From Emticicia sp. 21SJ11W-3 (GTDB lineage Bacteria > Bacteroidota > Bacteroidia > Cytophagales > Spirosomataceae): a DNA stretch of 64,000 bases. The stretch covers positions 2,356,001-2,420,000 of the forward strand of contig NZ_CP092074.1 of assembly GCF_024138715.1 (NCBI RefSeq), written 5' to 3'. The number at the start of each line of letters is the position of its first letter. Within the stretch, counting starts at the first letter, position 1. Positions 9,851 through 18,354 of the stretch are shown piece after piece. The translations under genes were made by a program, and so were the position numbers. The notes beneath the pieces are model-generated. The model saw nothing but the letters and a program-made list of their open reading frames with translations. It did no database searches and was not told the DNA's origin.

Positions 9851-10465
9851 ATGAAGCAAATTAAATTAATGCTGCTGACTGGTTTTATGGTCAGCATGAC
9901 AATTATTACTTCAGAAGCTGCGTCCTTTGAAAAGTACTTCCAGAAACTTATCAGATTTGAAGGAAAAGGTTATGGAATTAACAAAAGAGTATGGGGAAAA
10001 AAGACGTTTACAAAGGCAGAAGCCTTTAAAATTCACAGAAAACATTACTGGAATAAGTACCACGGAAATTTATTTAAGAGCCAGGAAGTTGCCGAAATAC
10101 TTATAGACCAGATTATTACCGCCGGAGAAGGTGTAAACAGAGTGAATATTAGAGCCTTTGAGGCAATTATCGGCGCTCCGCAAGACGGTAGATTGTCAAT
10201 TGAAGATGTAGAACTGGCTAATTCGTTTTTTCAGTGCGAGTACATTGTGAATCCCTACATGAATTACCGCCTACATTATTATGGCTCAAGAAAAAATGCC
10301 AGCAGATACCCCGGCTGGACAAAAAGAGCAAAGGCTTTTGGAATTTTGGATGAGGAGAAGAACATGCTGGCAGATTTCCTGATTCTTCCGGATATTCTGA
10401 TGGCTAAAGATCCAGAGGTAAGTCTGGATGATAAGACCGATAAACTGGCTTCTAAGTTGAATTGA
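9851..10465 (+). CDS. secreted GH108-type N-acetylmuramidase-like protein
   Basis: The 204-residue product begins with a signal peptide (MKQIKLMLLTGFMVSMTIIT, followed by SEAASF). The mature part resembles glycoside hydrolase 108 enzymes. It has an early glutamate in RFEGKGYG, the expected place of the catalytic acid, and a C-terminal half like the PG-binding type 3 domain (APQDGRLSIEDVELAN, then RLHYYG and YPGWTKRAKAF). The family cuts peptidoglycan, so a periplasmic cell-wall role is likely. The frame is open back to a TTG at 9719, but only the ATG at 9851 places the signal peptide at the N terminus. A strong terminator follows. Confidence 0.7.
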   Translation: MKQIKLMLLTGFMVSMTIITSEAASFEKYFQKLIRFEGKGYGINKRVWGKKTFTKAEAFKIHRKHYWNKYHGNLFKSQEVAEILIDQIITAGEGVNRVNIRAFEAIIGAPQDGRLSIEDVELANSFFQCEYIVNPYMNYRLHYYGSRKNASRYPGWTKRAKAFGILDEEKNMLADFLILPDILMAKDPEVSLDDKTDKLASKLN

Positions 10466-10470
10466 TAAAA

Positions 10471-10502
10471 AAAATCCTTTAATGTTAATATTAAAGGATT
10501 TT
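10471..10502. terminator. intrinsic terminator, likely bidirectional
   Basis: A 13-bp perfect stem, AAAATCCTTTAAT (10471-10483) with its complement at 10490-10502, encloses a 6-nt loop. A/T runs flank both sides. It sits just after the muramidase stop and before the end of the response regulator gene on the other strand. Confidence 0.8.
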
Positions 10503-10610
10503 TTTTTGCGTTTAAAACAAAGGCCTCCGGCAGGTCAAACAAAGCCAGCAAGCGTTTATATTCTATATATTTAATTAGTGTCTTTGCTCAGTTAAAGAAA
10601 ACGAAAGATT

Positions 10611-11006
10611 TTAAGCAGTATAATCGGTCACCAATTGTTCAATCTGTTTTTTTCCGATAGGTTTAACAAGAAAATCTGAAACAACGGTGTAATTAGCGGC
10701 TTTTTCGTGGTCTTGTGTATCGATAGACGAACTTACAATATATAGTGTTATTTTCTTATTAAGATCTAATCTTTCAAATTCATCTAAAAACTGCCAGCCG
10801 TCCATTACCGGCATGTTCAGGTCCAGAAGGATAATATCCGGTAATAATTCTCTCTCTGTTAAAGCTTTAGTTAGTTGATTAAAAGCCTCTTTACCATTCT
10901 GAAAAATCTCAATGTTTTCAAATACGTTGATGGATGCCAACATTCGCTTCAGAACATACGTAAGTATTTTGTCGTCATCTATTATCCAGACATTGTTTAT
11001 TTTCAT
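10611..11006 (-). CDS. single-domain response regulator
   Basis: The 131-residue protein is only a receiver domain. It has the acidic pocket (IDDDK near residue 12), the phosphoacceptor Asp in ILLDLNMPVMDG, the switch Ser/Thr in IVSSS and the conserved Lys in LVKPIG. It has no DNA-binding or enzymatic output domain. It lies 60 bp downstream of the PAS histidine kinase on the same strand, so the two are probably a pair. Such proteins pass on a signal by protein contact or act as phosphate sinks. The chosen ATG is 11006; an in-frame ATG at 11024 adds six residues and is also possible. Confidence 0.85.
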   Translation of the reverse strand: MKINNVWIIDDDKILTYVLKRMLASINVFENIEIFQNGKEAFNQLTKALTERELLPDIILLDLNMPVMDGWQFLDEFERLDLNKKITLYIVSSSIDTQDHEKAANYTVVSDFLVKPIGKKQIEQLVTDYTA

Positions 11007-11066
11007 ATCAGATTTTGCTTGCATCAAAACGGTTAATAATAATTTTGTCTATATAATTTACAGACA

Positions 11067-12932
11067 TTAGCCAGACGCTGAAGCCAGGTTGTGTGGGTGC
11101 AGGATACAAACTTTAAAGGTGCTTCCTATATCAACGGTACTTTCAACTTCTATTTTGCCACCAAGTGCTTCAACCTGGTTTTTGGTAATAAACAGTCCTA
11201 AACCTCTGGCATCTTTATTCTGGTGGAAAGTCTTATACATGCCAAAGAGTTTTTGCCCATGTTTATTTAAATCAATTCCCATGCCATTATCTGCAATTTC
11301 GAGAATAATAAATTTTAAATTTTCTCTGACACTGATATGAATGACCGGAACGCGGTCTGGATGCTGATATTTAATGGCATTGGTTATGAGGTTAATGAGC
11401 ACACTTTCAATGTATTCGGCACTGTAAGAAATTTCAAAATTAGGAGGTACAAGATTATAAACAATAGCCAGCGACTCTGATATCAGGCCTTTCAGATTTG
11501 TTAGCACTTTTTCTACTTCGTTGTACAGGTTTATTTTTTTTATCTGCAGGTTAAGGTTGGTCTGTATCTGTAATACTTCGTTCAGGTAATGAACGGTTTC
11601 TTGCAGGTTATTGGCAATGGTAATCAGAAAATCAATTAATTCTCGTTTTTTGTTTTCATCCGGCTCGTCAGGCAACAAGTTGAGCAGCATCTGAAAATTA
11701 CCGATATGTGACCTGAGATTATGTGAGGTAATATGCGTAAAGTTAAGCAGTCTTTTGTTTTGCTCGCTCACCAGGTCAAGGGTGTTTCTGAGCTCCTGTT
11801 CTTTGCTTTTGGTCTGTGTTATATCAGCGTGCGTACCCAGCATGAGCAAAGGCTGGTCTTTGCCCGACCACTCTACAATTTTCCCTCTGTCATTTATCCA
11901 TACCCAACTACCATTTTTATGCCGCATGCGGTATTCGCATTCATAAAATTCAATTTCTCTGCTAAAACACTTCTCGATATTTTTATCCGGAATGTGTTTG
12001 TCGTCAGGATGCACCAGGCTACTCCAGGTACTTTTGCTGATAGGTTGCAATTCGTCTAAGGTATAGCCAACAATTTCGGCCCATCTGTTATTATAAATTA
12101 CCGTATTGTCTTTGATATTCCATTCCCATGTACCAATATTTGCTCCCTCTATGGTTTGGTAAAGCCGCTGCTGTTCGCGCTGGAGTTCTTCTGACGCTTT
12201 TTTTTGCTCGGTTATGTCTGTTATCTGCGATATAAAATAAAGAGGGGTAAACTGGCTGCTCCAGATAATAGAAACCGATAATTCAGCCCACACAATATGC
12301 CCCCGTTTATGGATATACCGTTTTTCCATTCTGTAGCTTTCTATTTCTTTGTTAAGCACTTGCTTAAAATAAGAAAGGTCTTTGCTGAGGTCGTCAGGGT
12401 GAGTTATATTCTGAAAGGTTAGTTTTATTAACTCTTCTTCCGTGTAGCCTAATATTCTTGGTAGTTCTTTATTTACTTTAATGAAATACCCCATCGGCGA
12501 CACCAATGCCATACCAATGGCAGCGGATTCAAAAACCTTTGAAAACTTTTCTTCTGTTAACTGAAGCGTAGAGTCCAGGTCTCTTTCATAAGAAATATCT
12601 TTCAATGTGCCATATACTAACACACACTGGTCATTATTAAAGTCGGCGTAGCCGCTGGCTTCTACCCATTTTGTATTCCCCTTTGCGGTTAATATTTCAA
12701 ATTGTTCAACATAAGGGTCTCCGGTTTGTATCAGGTTTCTGGTTAATTCACTTACTCGTTCTTTAATTGCGGTAGTTTTGAAAAAACCGATTGCCAGTTC
12801 AATCGTTGGTTCAAAATCATCATTTAACTCGTAGATATTTTTCACTACGTGATCCCAATCCAAAATGCCTGTCATTACATTATATTCCCACGTTCCGACC
12901 TTAGGTAGTATGTTTGCCCTATTGTACTTCAT
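11067..12932 (-). CDS. soluble multi-PAS sensor histidine kinase
   Basis: The 621-residue protein has three PAS/PAC units (about 10-120, 128-245 and 255-375), a phosphoacceptor helix with SHNLRSHIGN (His near residue 403), and a HATPase domain with an N box (LINLITNAIKYQ), a G1 box (IADNGMGID) and a G2 box (DARGLGLFI). No signal peptide or membrane segment is visible, so it should sense a cytoplasmic signal, but the PAS ligand cannot be read from sequence. The H box differs from the common SHELRTPL form. It is transcribed with the receiver-only protein downstream. Confidence 0.9.
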   Translation of the reverse strand: MKYNRANILPKVGTWEYNVMTGILDWDHVVKNIYELNDDFEPTIELAIGFFKTTAIKERVSELTRNLIQTGDPYVEQFEILTAKGNTKWVEASGYADFNNDQCVLVYGTLKDISYERDLDSTLQLTEEKFSKVFESAAIGMALVSPMGYFIKVNKELPRILGYTEEELIKLTFQNITHPDDLSKDLSYFKQVLNKEIESYRMEKRYIHKRGHIVWAELSVSIIWSSQFTPLYFISQITDITEQKKASEELQREQQRLYQTIEGANIGTWEWNIKDNTVIYNNRWAEIVGYTLDELQPISKSTWSSLVHPDDKHIPDKNIEKCFSREIEFYECEYRMRHKNGSWVWINDRGKIVEWSGKDQPLLMLGTHADITQTKSKEQELRNTLDLVSEQNKRLLNFTHITSHNLRSHIGNFQMLLNLLPDEPDENKKRELIDFLITIANNLQETVHYLNEVLQIQTNLNLQIKKINLYNEVEKVLTNLKGLISESLAIVYNLVPPNFEISYSAEYIESVLINLITNAIKYQHPDRVPVIHISVRENLKFIILEIADNGMGIDLNKHGQKLFGMYKTFHQNKDARGLGLFITKNQVEALGGKIEVESTVDIGSTFKVCILHPHNLASASG

Positions 12933-13510
12933 TAGTAATAATAACTGAAAATAATTTTCAATCAGATAATTAAGTTTGGAAGAATTTAATTGTTAAATAA
13001 TTTGGGGCAATGCGCAAATAAATCTTTCAGAAGCATGGTTGTTCTAAAAATGTTCAATTCTGTTCGCGAACGCAATATAAATGTATTAACATTTATCTCA
13101 AAAAAATGGAATTACATTTATGAAATGTAGTTTAAATGATGCCGTTCTTAAAAACTTTACAATTTAGCAAATATGGCATCTTTATGCCTTATTAGTATTC
13201 ATCTTTTTTTATTCTTACTCTGATTAACCAGCAGCAATGCCTGCTTGAACTTCAGGCATTTGCCTGGAAATGCGGTTGTTCTGATTTATTCAAAAGCGTC
13301 ATTACAATTATACTTATTACTTACCGACAAGAGCCTGTAAATAATGCCGTTTTGGGCAAAACTAACCTAGGTTTTACCATGTTTCAAATATCAGACTGAT
13401 TTTCTTCATTGTTACGGCAGGCATTTAACATTAATGACCTAAACGCTGCCGAAGCGAAAACAAGCTAATTTGAAGTTAAACTATGCCACAATTAAAGCAG
13501 AATTCTTATA
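12933..13510. other. non-coding region with several inverted repeats
   Basis: No coding sequence is supported here. Visible structures are GTTCGCGAAC (13062-13071), ATAAATGT-ATTA-ACATTTAT (13077-13096), TACATTTATGAAATGTA (13113-13129), a hairpin AATGCCTG/CAGGCATT (13236-13243 with 13253-13260), and an alternative CAGGCA/TGCCTG (13253-13266) that shares an arm with it. The first three lie 130-200 bp upstream of the kinase start. The rest fall between two minus-strand transcription units and could belong to the kinase leader or an unrecognised RNA. Confidence 0.4.
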
Positions 13511-13537
13511 AAAAAAAAGACAGCAAAAATTGCTGTC
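13511..13537 (-). terminator. intrinsic terminator of the sulfate assimilation operon
   Basis: The stem GACAGCAA (13519-13526) pairs with TTGCTGTC (13530-13537). On the minus strand it is followed by a run of eight or more T, read as the A run 13511-13518 on the plus strand. It lies about 65 bp after the cysN stop. Confidence 0.8.
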
Positions 13538-13603
13538 AGTTTTTACCGAACCCTAAACTATTTCAAAGTCGCAAGTTTGGTTGATGAATATTTTGTAACT
13601 GTA

Positions 13604-14863
13604 TTATTCTACAAAGCCTACACCTACTGTACTGTTAGTGATTTCGTCAATAAGAATAAATGCGCCATTGGTAGGGTTGTCTACGTATCTGTCTGCATAT
13701 ACAGGGCTGGCAGTTTTGATAGATACCCAACCGATTTCGTTTAGCTTAATACCGCCTTCATGCGATGGTTCGGTATTTAAAGTCATATTTTTTATATCAA
13801 TCATTGAGTTGATACCCGTAATTTTTGCTTTCACACGGTTGATACCATGCTGTAGCAAATAGGCTTTACCAACTTTCAGGGCTTGCCCGTCAAGCCAGCA
13901 AATTCTGGCATCAATTTCTTTTTTAGCCTCCGGTTGCCCGCCTACTTTTACCAGCATGTTGCCCCGGCTGATATCTATGTCGTCTTCAAGTGTAATTACA
14001 ACCGACTCACGGGCGTGGGCAATTTCCAACTTGTTGCCAAATTTCTCAATCGTTTTAATTTTGCTGATTTGGCCACTTGGTAGGGCTTCCACTAAATCGC
14101 CAACCAGAAAACTTCCGCTGGCTACTTTACCTGCATAGCCCCGGTAATCATGAAAAGCTTCGGTTTTAGGTCTTACCACCAGCTGAACCGGGAAACGCGC
14201 AGGCAAATGCGAAATAGGGTTTATCTGATTGTCGAGATTTTCGAGTGTTTCAAGCAAGGCGCTACCCTCATACCATGGCGTTTCGGTTGATTTTTTTACC
14301 AGATTCTCGCCAAATAACGATGAAATAGGTATAAATGTAACAACCTGGCCTTCAAAACTTACCTGCTCGGCTAGTTTTGAGAAATCACTTTTTATTTCTT
14401 CGAAACGTTCCTGGCTATAATTAACCAGGTCCATTTTATTAACAGCAACTATTATGTTTTTGATACGCAACATCGACGAGATATAAAAATGGCGCTTGGT
14501 TTGTTCAACCACGCCATTGCGGGCATCAATAAGAATAATAGAAACGGAGGTGTTTGAAGCCCCCGTAACCATGTTTCGTGTGTACTCAAAGTGCCCGGGT
14601 GTGTCTGCGATGATGTATTTGCGCTTAGGTGTACTAAAATAGATGTGAGCCACATCTATGGTAATGCCTTGTTCACGTTCGGCAATTAAGCCATCCGTTA
14701 AAAGAGATAAATCAAGGAAATCAAGACCTTTTCGTTTAGAAGCCGCTTCAAGCGCTTCAATTTTATCGCCGGTTATAGAGTTGGTTTCATAAAGCAAACG
14801 GCCGATAAGGGTACTTTTACCGTCATCTACCGAGCCTGCCGTTGCTATTCTTAGTATATCCAT
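13604..14863 (-). CDS. cysN: sulfate adenylyltransferase subunit 1 (GTPase)
   Basis: CysN uses GTP hydrolysis to drive CysD-catalysed formation of APS from ATP and sulfate. The 419-residue product has the G1 loop AGSVDDGKST, the G3 motif DTPGH and the G4 motif NKMD, followed by EF-Tu-like beta-barrel domains. There is no fused APS kinase (CysC) domain, which agrees with direct reduction of APS by the CysH of this operon. It is the last gene of the operon, 95 bp after cysD and ahead of a terminator. Confidence 0.95.
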   Translation of the reverse strand: MDILRIATAGSVDDGKSTLIGRLLYETNSITGDKIEALEAASKRKGLDFLDLSLLTDGLIAEREQGITIDVAHIYFSTPKRKYIIADTPGHFEYTRNMVTGASNTSVSIILIDARNGVVEQTKRHFYISSMLRIKNIIVAVNKMDLVNYSQERFEEIKSDFSKLAEQVSFEGQVVTFIPISSLFGENLVKKSTETPWYEGSALLETLENLDNQINPISHLPARFPVQLVVRPKTEAFHDYRGYAGKVASGSFLVGDLVEALPSGQISKIKTIEKFGNKLEIAHARESVVITLEDDIDISRGNMLVKVGGQPEAKKEIDARICWLDGQALKVGKAYLLQHGINRVKAKITGINSMIDIKNMTLNTEPSHEGGIKLNEIGWVSIKTASPVYADRYVDNPTNGAFILIDEITNSTVGVGFVE

Positions 14864-14958
14864 TGTAATGCTATTCTGAAAATTAAATCTTAAAGAATTA
14901 GAAGTGAACCCAGCAAACCGGAATTAATCACTCATTTACTCAATCACTAAATCGCTAA

Positions 14959-15903
14959 TTAGAAGTAGCCTGCCTGTTTGCGCTTTTCCATAGCAGCTTC
15001 AGAGCGTTTGTCGTCAATACGTGCGCCCCGCTCAGAAATTTTGGCCGACAGAATCTCAGAAATCACATCGTCCAGATTATCAGCTTCAGAGGCAACTGCG
15101 GCTGTACAGGTCATGTCGCCCACAGTACGGAAACGCACCTTGGTTGTATAAGGTACTTCGTCGTCAGATTTATTAATGAAATCAGAATCAGCCCAGATGA
15201 GGCCATCTCGGTCAAATACCTTACGATCATGGGTAAAATAGATACTCGGAATCCGAAGTTTTTCTTCTTTTATGTAATTCCATACATCCAGTTCTGTCCA
15301 GTTAGAAATCGGAAACACACGAACGTTTTCACCCAGTTCAATTTTTCCGTTCAGCATATCAAACAATTCAGGTCTTTGCTTTTTGGCATCCCACTGGCCG
15401 AAATCATCGCGTACCGAGAAAATTCTTTCTTTGGCTCTGGCTTTTTCTTCGTCGCGGCGGGCACCTCCAATACAGGCATCAAATTTAAATTCTTCAATGG
15501 CATCAAGCAGGGTAACGGTTTGCGCTGCATTACGGCTGGCATATTTACCGGTTTCTTCTTTTACCTTGCCTTGTTTGATTGAATCCTCCACATAACGAAC
15601 GTGTAATTCAAGACCCAGTTTATTCACGAGCCAGTCGCGGTATTCAATCGTTTCAGGGAAATTGTGGCCGGTATCTACATGAAGCAATTTAAAAGGTATT
15701 TTGCCAGGATAGAAAGCTTTTTCGGCCAGCCTTACTACTGTAATAGAGTCTTTACCGCCAGAGAAAAGGATGGCTGGTTTCTCGAACTGAGAGGCCACTT
15801 CTCTGAGAATATAAATTGCTTCGTCTTCCAGTTCACGTGGGAAAACCCCGTTGATACCTGAATTTGAATTAATGATTTCTGAATTGTTTAAAAAATTACT
15901 CAT
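14959..15903 (-). CDS. cysD: sulfate adenylyltransferase subunit 2
   Basis: CysD is the adenylyl-transferring subunit of ATP sulfurylase. The 314-residue product has the PP-loop SGGKDS near residue 50, the GGARRDEEKARAKER stretch and the C-terminal AAMEKRKQAGYF seen in the family. The frame continues to 15957, but the ATG at 15903 (MSNFLNNSEI) gives normal length and avoids overlap with cysH. It lies 31 bp downstream of cysH. Confidence 0.96.
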   Translation of the reverse strand: MSNFLNNSEIINSNSGINGVFPRELEDEAIYILREVASQFEKPAILFSGGKDSITVVRLAEKAFYPGKIPFKLLHVDTGHNFPETIEYRDWLVNKLGLELHVRYVEDSIKQGKVKEETGKYASRNAAQTVTLLDAIEEFKFDACIGGARRDEEKARAKERIFSVRDDFGQWDAKKQRPELFDMLNGKIELGENVRVFPISNWTELDVWNYIKEEKLRIPSIYFTHDRKVFDRDGLIWADSDFINKSDDEVPYTTKVRFRTVGDMTCTAAVASEADNLDDVISEILSAKISERGARIDDKRSEAAMEKRKQAGYF

Positions 15904-15934
15904 AATTCGTTGTTTATGCTCACCAAATGCAAAT

Positions 15935-16636
15935 TTAAGAAACTTGGTGTAATCCACACTCTTTTTTAGATTCTTCCCACCACCAGCGGCCTGCTCTTGG
16001 GTGTTCGCCGGGCTCTATGGCGCGTGTGCAAGGCAAACAGCCAATGCTTACAAAACCTTTTTTATGTAATGGGTTGTCGGGAACCCGATTGACTGCGATA
16101 TACTCCAGCACTTTTTCGTACGACCAATGAATGAGCGGATTAAACTTCCAGACATTGTTTCCGCCATCCCATTCCCAAATCTTCATGTCGTTCCGGTTTT
16201 CTGATTGTTCGGCTCTCAAACCAGTTATCCATACCTCTGCTCCGGCCAATGCTCTTTTTAAAGGCTCAATTTTTCTGATGGCACAACATTCTTTGCGGTT
16301 TTCAACCGACTCATAAAAGCTGTTAAAGCCCTTTTGCGTTACCAGTTGCTGTACTTTTTCAGTAGTTGGGAAATAGGTTTCAATAGACTGTTGATAGCGT
16401 GCACGTGTTCTGTCCATCAACTCGTAAGTTTCCTGAAACAGCCTGCCGGTATCTAAAGTAAATACTTTTATATTTAATGCACCACCTGCTACACTGTTCT
16501 TGAAAATGGCATGTGTGATTACCTGATCTTCCTGCCCGAATGATGTTGAAAACACAACTTTACTCGGAAACTGACCAGCTATAAAGTTGAGGCTCTCTTC
16601 TAAAGAAAATTGTTCTAATTTTTCTATGTCAACCAT
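15935..16636 (-). CDS. cysH: adenylylsulfate (APS-type) reductase
   Basis: The 233-residue enzyme reduces activated sulfate to sulfite. It has the conserved C-terminal ECGLHQ with the catalytic cysteine. It also has two cysteine pairs, CC in KECCAIRK and CxxC in GCLPCTRA, which ligate a [4Fe-4S] cluster in APS-using reductases and are absent from the enteric PAPS enzymes. With no cysC in the operon, APS is the likely substrate. The ATG at 16636 is chosen; the longer TTG start at 16648 abuts the upstream stop. Confidence 0.93.
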   Translation of the reverse strand: MVDIEKLEQFSLEESLNFIAGQFPSKVVFSTSFGQEDQVITHAIFKNSVAGGALNIKVFTLDTGRLFQETYELMDRTRARYQQSIETYFPTTEKVQQLVTQKGFNSFYESVENRKECCAIRKIEPLKRALAGAEVWITGLRAEQSENRNDMKIWEWDGGNNVWKFNPLIHWSYEKVLEYIAVNRVPDNPLHKKGFVSIGCLPCTRAIEPGEHPRAGRWWWEESKKECGLHQVS

Positions 16637-16648
16637 AATAAAATGCAA

Positions 16649-17530
16649 TTAAAACCAGACTTTAATAATGTTATAAACGCTTAGACCCACCACTAATGTG
16701 CCTACAATGAGCATGATGGTTTTGGGCGGAAACAACTTTACAAGAAATGCACCTAGCGGAGCAGCCAGCACACCCCCCAGAATAAGACCTGCAATGGGTT
16801 GCCATGCCTGAATATCTATAAAAAGCATAAATATGCCTGTGCTGAAAAATGCTACAAAAAACTCGGCTGTATTAACAGTTCCAATGGTTTCTTTGGGGGC
16901 ATTACCTTTGTTGATTAGGTTTGAAGTTACCAGGGGACCCCATCCGCCACCGCCTATTGAATCAAAAAAACCGCCAATTAAACCCAATAAACCCAGGTTT
17001 TTGTTGGTGGGGGTGGCTGGTCTTTTTTTGAATGCTTTTACTATAATTACCACACCCAAACCAACCAGATAAAGCGAAATGTATGGGCGAATGACTTTAC
17101 CGTCTATAATCTCAGAAATAAGATAAGCTCCTATCATTGCGCCAATCACACCTGTGATAACGATTCTGAAAAAGAGTTTTTTATCAATGTTGCCAAAATA
17201 TAAGTGCGACAGCCCGGAGACCCCGGTTGTAAAAACCTCTGCCGTATGCACACTGGCCGTAGCATAAGCAGGGGGCACGCCTACACCCAGTAGCATGGAA
17301 GTACAGGTGGCACCGTAGGCCATTCCAAGTGCGCCGTCAACCAGCTGCGCCAGAAAACCCACACCTACATAATATAAAAACAGATTGTCTATACCCCACT
17401 GGAATGAGTGAATACTGGCAAAAATACGATAAGCCAATACACCAATCAGTAAAACTTTTAAGGCAAGTATTGCCACAGCAATATATTTTAGTCGAACGTG
17501 CGCGCTAAGGGTATTGGCTATTCTTTCCAT
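16649..17530 (-). CDS. TauE/SafE-family membrane permease
   Basis: The 293-residue hydrophobic protein has about eight membrane segments and the glycine-rich loops of the family (LAQLVDGALGMAYG, and GGFFDSIGGGGWGP in the second half), the usual internal duplication. Family members move sulfite, sulfoacetate or other organosulfur anions. Its place between cobA and cysH suggests a sulfur oxyanion, either import of a substrate or relief from excess sulfite. Direction of transport cannot be told from sequence. It is 5 bp after cobA. Confidence 0.85.
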   Translation of the reverse strand: MERIANTLSAHVRLKYIAVAILALKVLLIGVLAYRIFASIHSFQWGIDNLFLYYVGVGFLAQLVDGALGMAYGATCTSMLLGVGVPPAYATASVHTAEVFTTGVSGLSHLYFGNIDKKLFFRIVITGVIGAMIGAYLISEIIDGKVIRPYISLYLVGLGVVIIVKAFKKRPATPTNKNLGLLGLIGGFFDSIGGGGWGPLVTSNLINKGNAPKETIGTVNTAEFFVAFFSTGIFMLFIDIQAWQPIAGLILGGVLAAPLGAFLVKLFPPKTIMLIVGTLVVGLSVYNIIKVWF

Positions 17531-17535
17531 ATACT

Positions 17536-18354
17536 TTACTTACTTGACTTGTTTAGTTTTGTTTTACCGGAGTACTGATGCCCTATGTAACATAAATGCT
17601 GAATGCTGTTTTGCTTAACCACGTTTCCGATTAAGATTACAGCGGGGCTGCCCAACTGATTTTTCTCTGCAATTTCAGGCAGATTTTTTACATCTCCAAT
17701 TCCGATTTTTTGTTCGGCTGTGGCAGCGTTCTGTATAATTGCTACCGGAGTGTTGCCAAATCCTTCTTCTTCAAAAATACGGGCTATAGAAGCCAGTTTT
17801 TTCATGCCCATCAGAATAACTACTGTCGACTTTGAGTGCGCTGCTAAACGTACATCTGCAGACAAACTATGGTCTGCTTTGGTACCTGTAATAACCCAGA
17901 ACCCGTCTGCAACACCTCTGGCAGTAAGCGGAATTTCATAAAAACCGCCTGACATGATGCTTGACACACCAGGTATGTAGGCGGTTTCTATTCCTCTTTC
18001 TTTGGCATAAGCAATTTCTTCATTTCCACGACCAAATATAAACGGGTCGCCGCCTTTCAGACGTACCACATGCCCTTTTTCAAAGGCTTTTTCGGCTATC
18101 ATAAAATTGATGCTGTCCTGGCTTACGCTTTTTTCAAAACCGCGTTTGCCAACATAAATTCGTTCGCATTCAGGGTGGCAGTATTCCAACAGCTCTTCAT
18201 CTATCAGGGCATCATAAAGCACTACATCGGCTTGTCGCAGCGTATTGATGGCTTTAATAGTAATCAGCTCAGGGTCGCCCATTCCTGCACCCACTACTGT
18301 GAGCTTCGGAACAGGGTTCAAAAAACCGGATGTTATATTTTGGGTAGAACTCAT
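17536..18354 (-). CDS. cobA: uroporphyrinogen-III C-methyltransferase
   Basis: This SAM-dependent enzyme makes precorrin-2, the precursor of the siroheme used by sulfite reductase. The 272-residue product has the N-terminal GAGMGDPELITIKA motif, LKGGDPFIFGRG, and PGVSS/ITGTKA-type substrate-site motifs. It is a stand-alone methyltransferase without the dehydrogenase/ferrochelatase part of CysG, so those steps must be encoded elsewhere. Its ATG overlaps the upstream sulfite reductase stop in an ATGA arrangement (18351-18354), which suggests translational coupling. Confidence 0.93.
   Translation of the reverse strand: MSSTQNITSGFLNPVPKLTVVGAGMGDPELITIKAINTLRQADVVLYDALIDEELLEYCHPECERIYVGKRGFEKSVSQDSINFMIAEKAFEKGHVVRLKGGDPFIFGRGNEEIAYAKERGIETAYIPGVSSIMSGGFYEIPLTARGVADGFWVITGTKADHSLSADVRLAAHSKSTVVILMGMKKLASIARIFEEEGFGNTPVAIIQNAATAEQKIGIGDVKNLPEIAEKNQLGSPAVILIGNVVKQNSIQHLCYIGHQYSGKTKLNKSSK

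Noticed and set aside
13062-13071. GTTCGCGAAC palindrome as a stand-alone operator
   Set aside because: At 10 bp it is short and has no partner site nearby. It is recorded only within the larger region.
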